Shown piece by piece: positions 5,792 to 6,283 of a stretch of DNA of 6,283 nt (position 1 is its first letter; each line of letters begins with the position of its first letter). Position numbers and translations under genes: made by a program. Below the pieces are notes generated by a model. It was not told the origin of the DNA. It was given only the letters and a program-made list of their open reading frames with translations, and did no database searches. The stretch is from JAAYGD01 sp964428195 (GTDB lineage Bacteria > Bacillota_I > Bacilli_A > RF39 > UBA660), in contig CAYRXC010000036.1 of the NCBI GenBank assembly GCA_964428195.1, forward strand, positions 1 to 6,283, written 5' to 3'.

Positions 5792-6223
5792 ATGACAATA
5801 AGTGATCCAATTTATTACACAAACACACATAGTTCATTAATCGATGGCTGGACAATAGCGTCTATTATTCTAGCTATAGTAGGAGGGGTATTAACTTTAT
5901 TATTGTTTCTTAAAAAATCTAATAGATCAAAATATAACAATAAATTAAAAATGCTATATGATTTTCTAAATTTTGATTATTTAACTTTAGAAGTGGTAAT
6001 AAAATTCTTATATTCGACAGTAACTATTTTTATAGTATTGAGTTCATTTAATTATATTTCAGTTAGTTTCTTAAGCTTTGTATTATATTTAATAGTTGGA
6101 TTAATATTTACAAGAGTAACTTTTGAACTATTTATGACGATAATTAAGTTGTGTAATAATACTTCCGAAATTAAAGATAAACTAATTGGAAAAGAAAAAG
6201 AAGAAGACAAAAAGAAAAAATAA
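5792..6223 (+). CDS. DUF4282-like small membrane protein
   Basis: A 143-residue predicted inner-membrane protein. AAGGAGG lies five bases before the ATG. Three hydrophobic segments are seen: about 20-40, 66-85 and 90-107. The segment from YDFLNFDYLT (56-65) to TSEIKDKL (124-131) resembles DUF4282: a Phe-Leu-x-Phe-Asp opening, two membrane helices, then RVTFEL (108-113) with the Arg and Glu spacing I recall from the family, and a helix ending in an EI motif. The family has no established function that I know of. Positive residues after segment 1 and in the Lys/Glu-rich tail (131-143) suggest the N-terminus outside and the tail in the cytoplasm. The first helix is additional to the DUF4282-like part. 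It follows gpmI by 39 bases with no terminator, but a functional link to glycolysis is not supported by the sequence. The family assignment is from memory of the pattern. Confidence 0.78.
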   Translation: MTISDPIYYTNTHSSLIDGWTIASIILAIVGGVLTLLLFLKKSNRSKYNNKLKMLYDFLNFDYLTLEVVIKFLYSTVTIFIVLSSFNYISVSFLSFVLYLIVGLIFTRVTFELFMTIIKLCNNTSEIKDKLIGKEKEEDKKKK

Positions 6224-6226
6224 GAT

Positions 6227-6262
6227 AAATAAATGCAATTTGGGTATTGCATTTATTTTTTT
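6227..6262 (+). terminator. Strong intrinsic terminator after the membrane protein gene
   Basis: A perfect 13-bp stem (6227-6239 with 6246-6258) around the six-base loop TTGGGT runs into a T tract ending at 6262. It begins three bases after the TAA of the preceding gene and ends the second transcription unit. Confidence 0.9.
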
Positions 6263-6266
6263 CTTT

Positions 6267-6275
6267 TGATATACT
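6267..6275 (+). promoter_or_regulatory. Possible extended -10 at the window edge
   Basis: TGATATACT fits TGn plus a near-consensus -10 (TATACT) and, like the site at 3047, directly follows a strong terminator. A TTGCAT at 6247-6252 is 17 bases upstream but is only a half match and lies in the terminator stem. It may serve a gene starting beyond the window. Confidence 0.3.
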
Positions 6276-6283
6276 TATTTAGC

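Noticed and set aside
44..6223. TGA read as tryptophan (mycoplasma-type code)
   Set aside because: All genes read through with TGG for tryptophan, no in-frame TGA is needed and all stops are TAA. The AT-rich composition alone is not evidence for code 4.
6052..6252. Minus-strand open frame overlapping the membrane protein gene and its terminator
   Set aside because: Its start lies within the terminator hairpin and its product is an antisense reading of the Lys-rich tail. No ribosome site supports it.

Overview
The window is AT-rich DNA (about 30% GC by eye) with seven genes, all on the + strand, and almost no spacer. Every stop codon is TAA and tryptophan is encoded by TGG, so the standard bacterial code fits. 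Strong GGAGG-type ribosome sites, a Firmicutes-style GAPDH and a protein with a clear Spo0A-type DNA-binding domain point to a low-GC Firmicute, either Clostridia or a deep Bacilli lineage. I cannot name the species.

Layout: gap (44-1054), pgk (1108-2292) and tpiA (2294-2998) form the lower-glycolysis block. A weak hairpin lies between gap and pgk. pgk and tpiA are separated by one base and are probably translationally coupled. A strong intrinsic terminator (2997-3033) closes this block. A promoter-like site follows, then an unrecognised 128-residue protein (3075-3461), a second hairpin with a T tract, a divergent Spo0A-like response regulator (3499-4218) and gpmI (4250-5752). The last gene (5792-6223) encodes a small membrane protein resembling DUF4282 and ends in another strong terminator (6227-6262). 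The final 20 bases hold a possible promoter for a gene beyond the window.

The four enzymes cover triose-phosphate interconversion and the route from glyceraldehyde-3-phosphate to 2-phosphoglycerate. Enolase, the usual next gene, is not here. All four keep their catalytic residues, although TPI is short and has several motif substitutions.

The least ordinary part is the pair between tpiA and gpmI: an orphan protein and a cysteine-rich, partly degenerate Spo0A homologue, with no kinase or sporulation gene nearby. I see no mobile element, CRISPR array, RNA gene or obvious new multi-gene system. No stretch over 300 bases lacks a gene.
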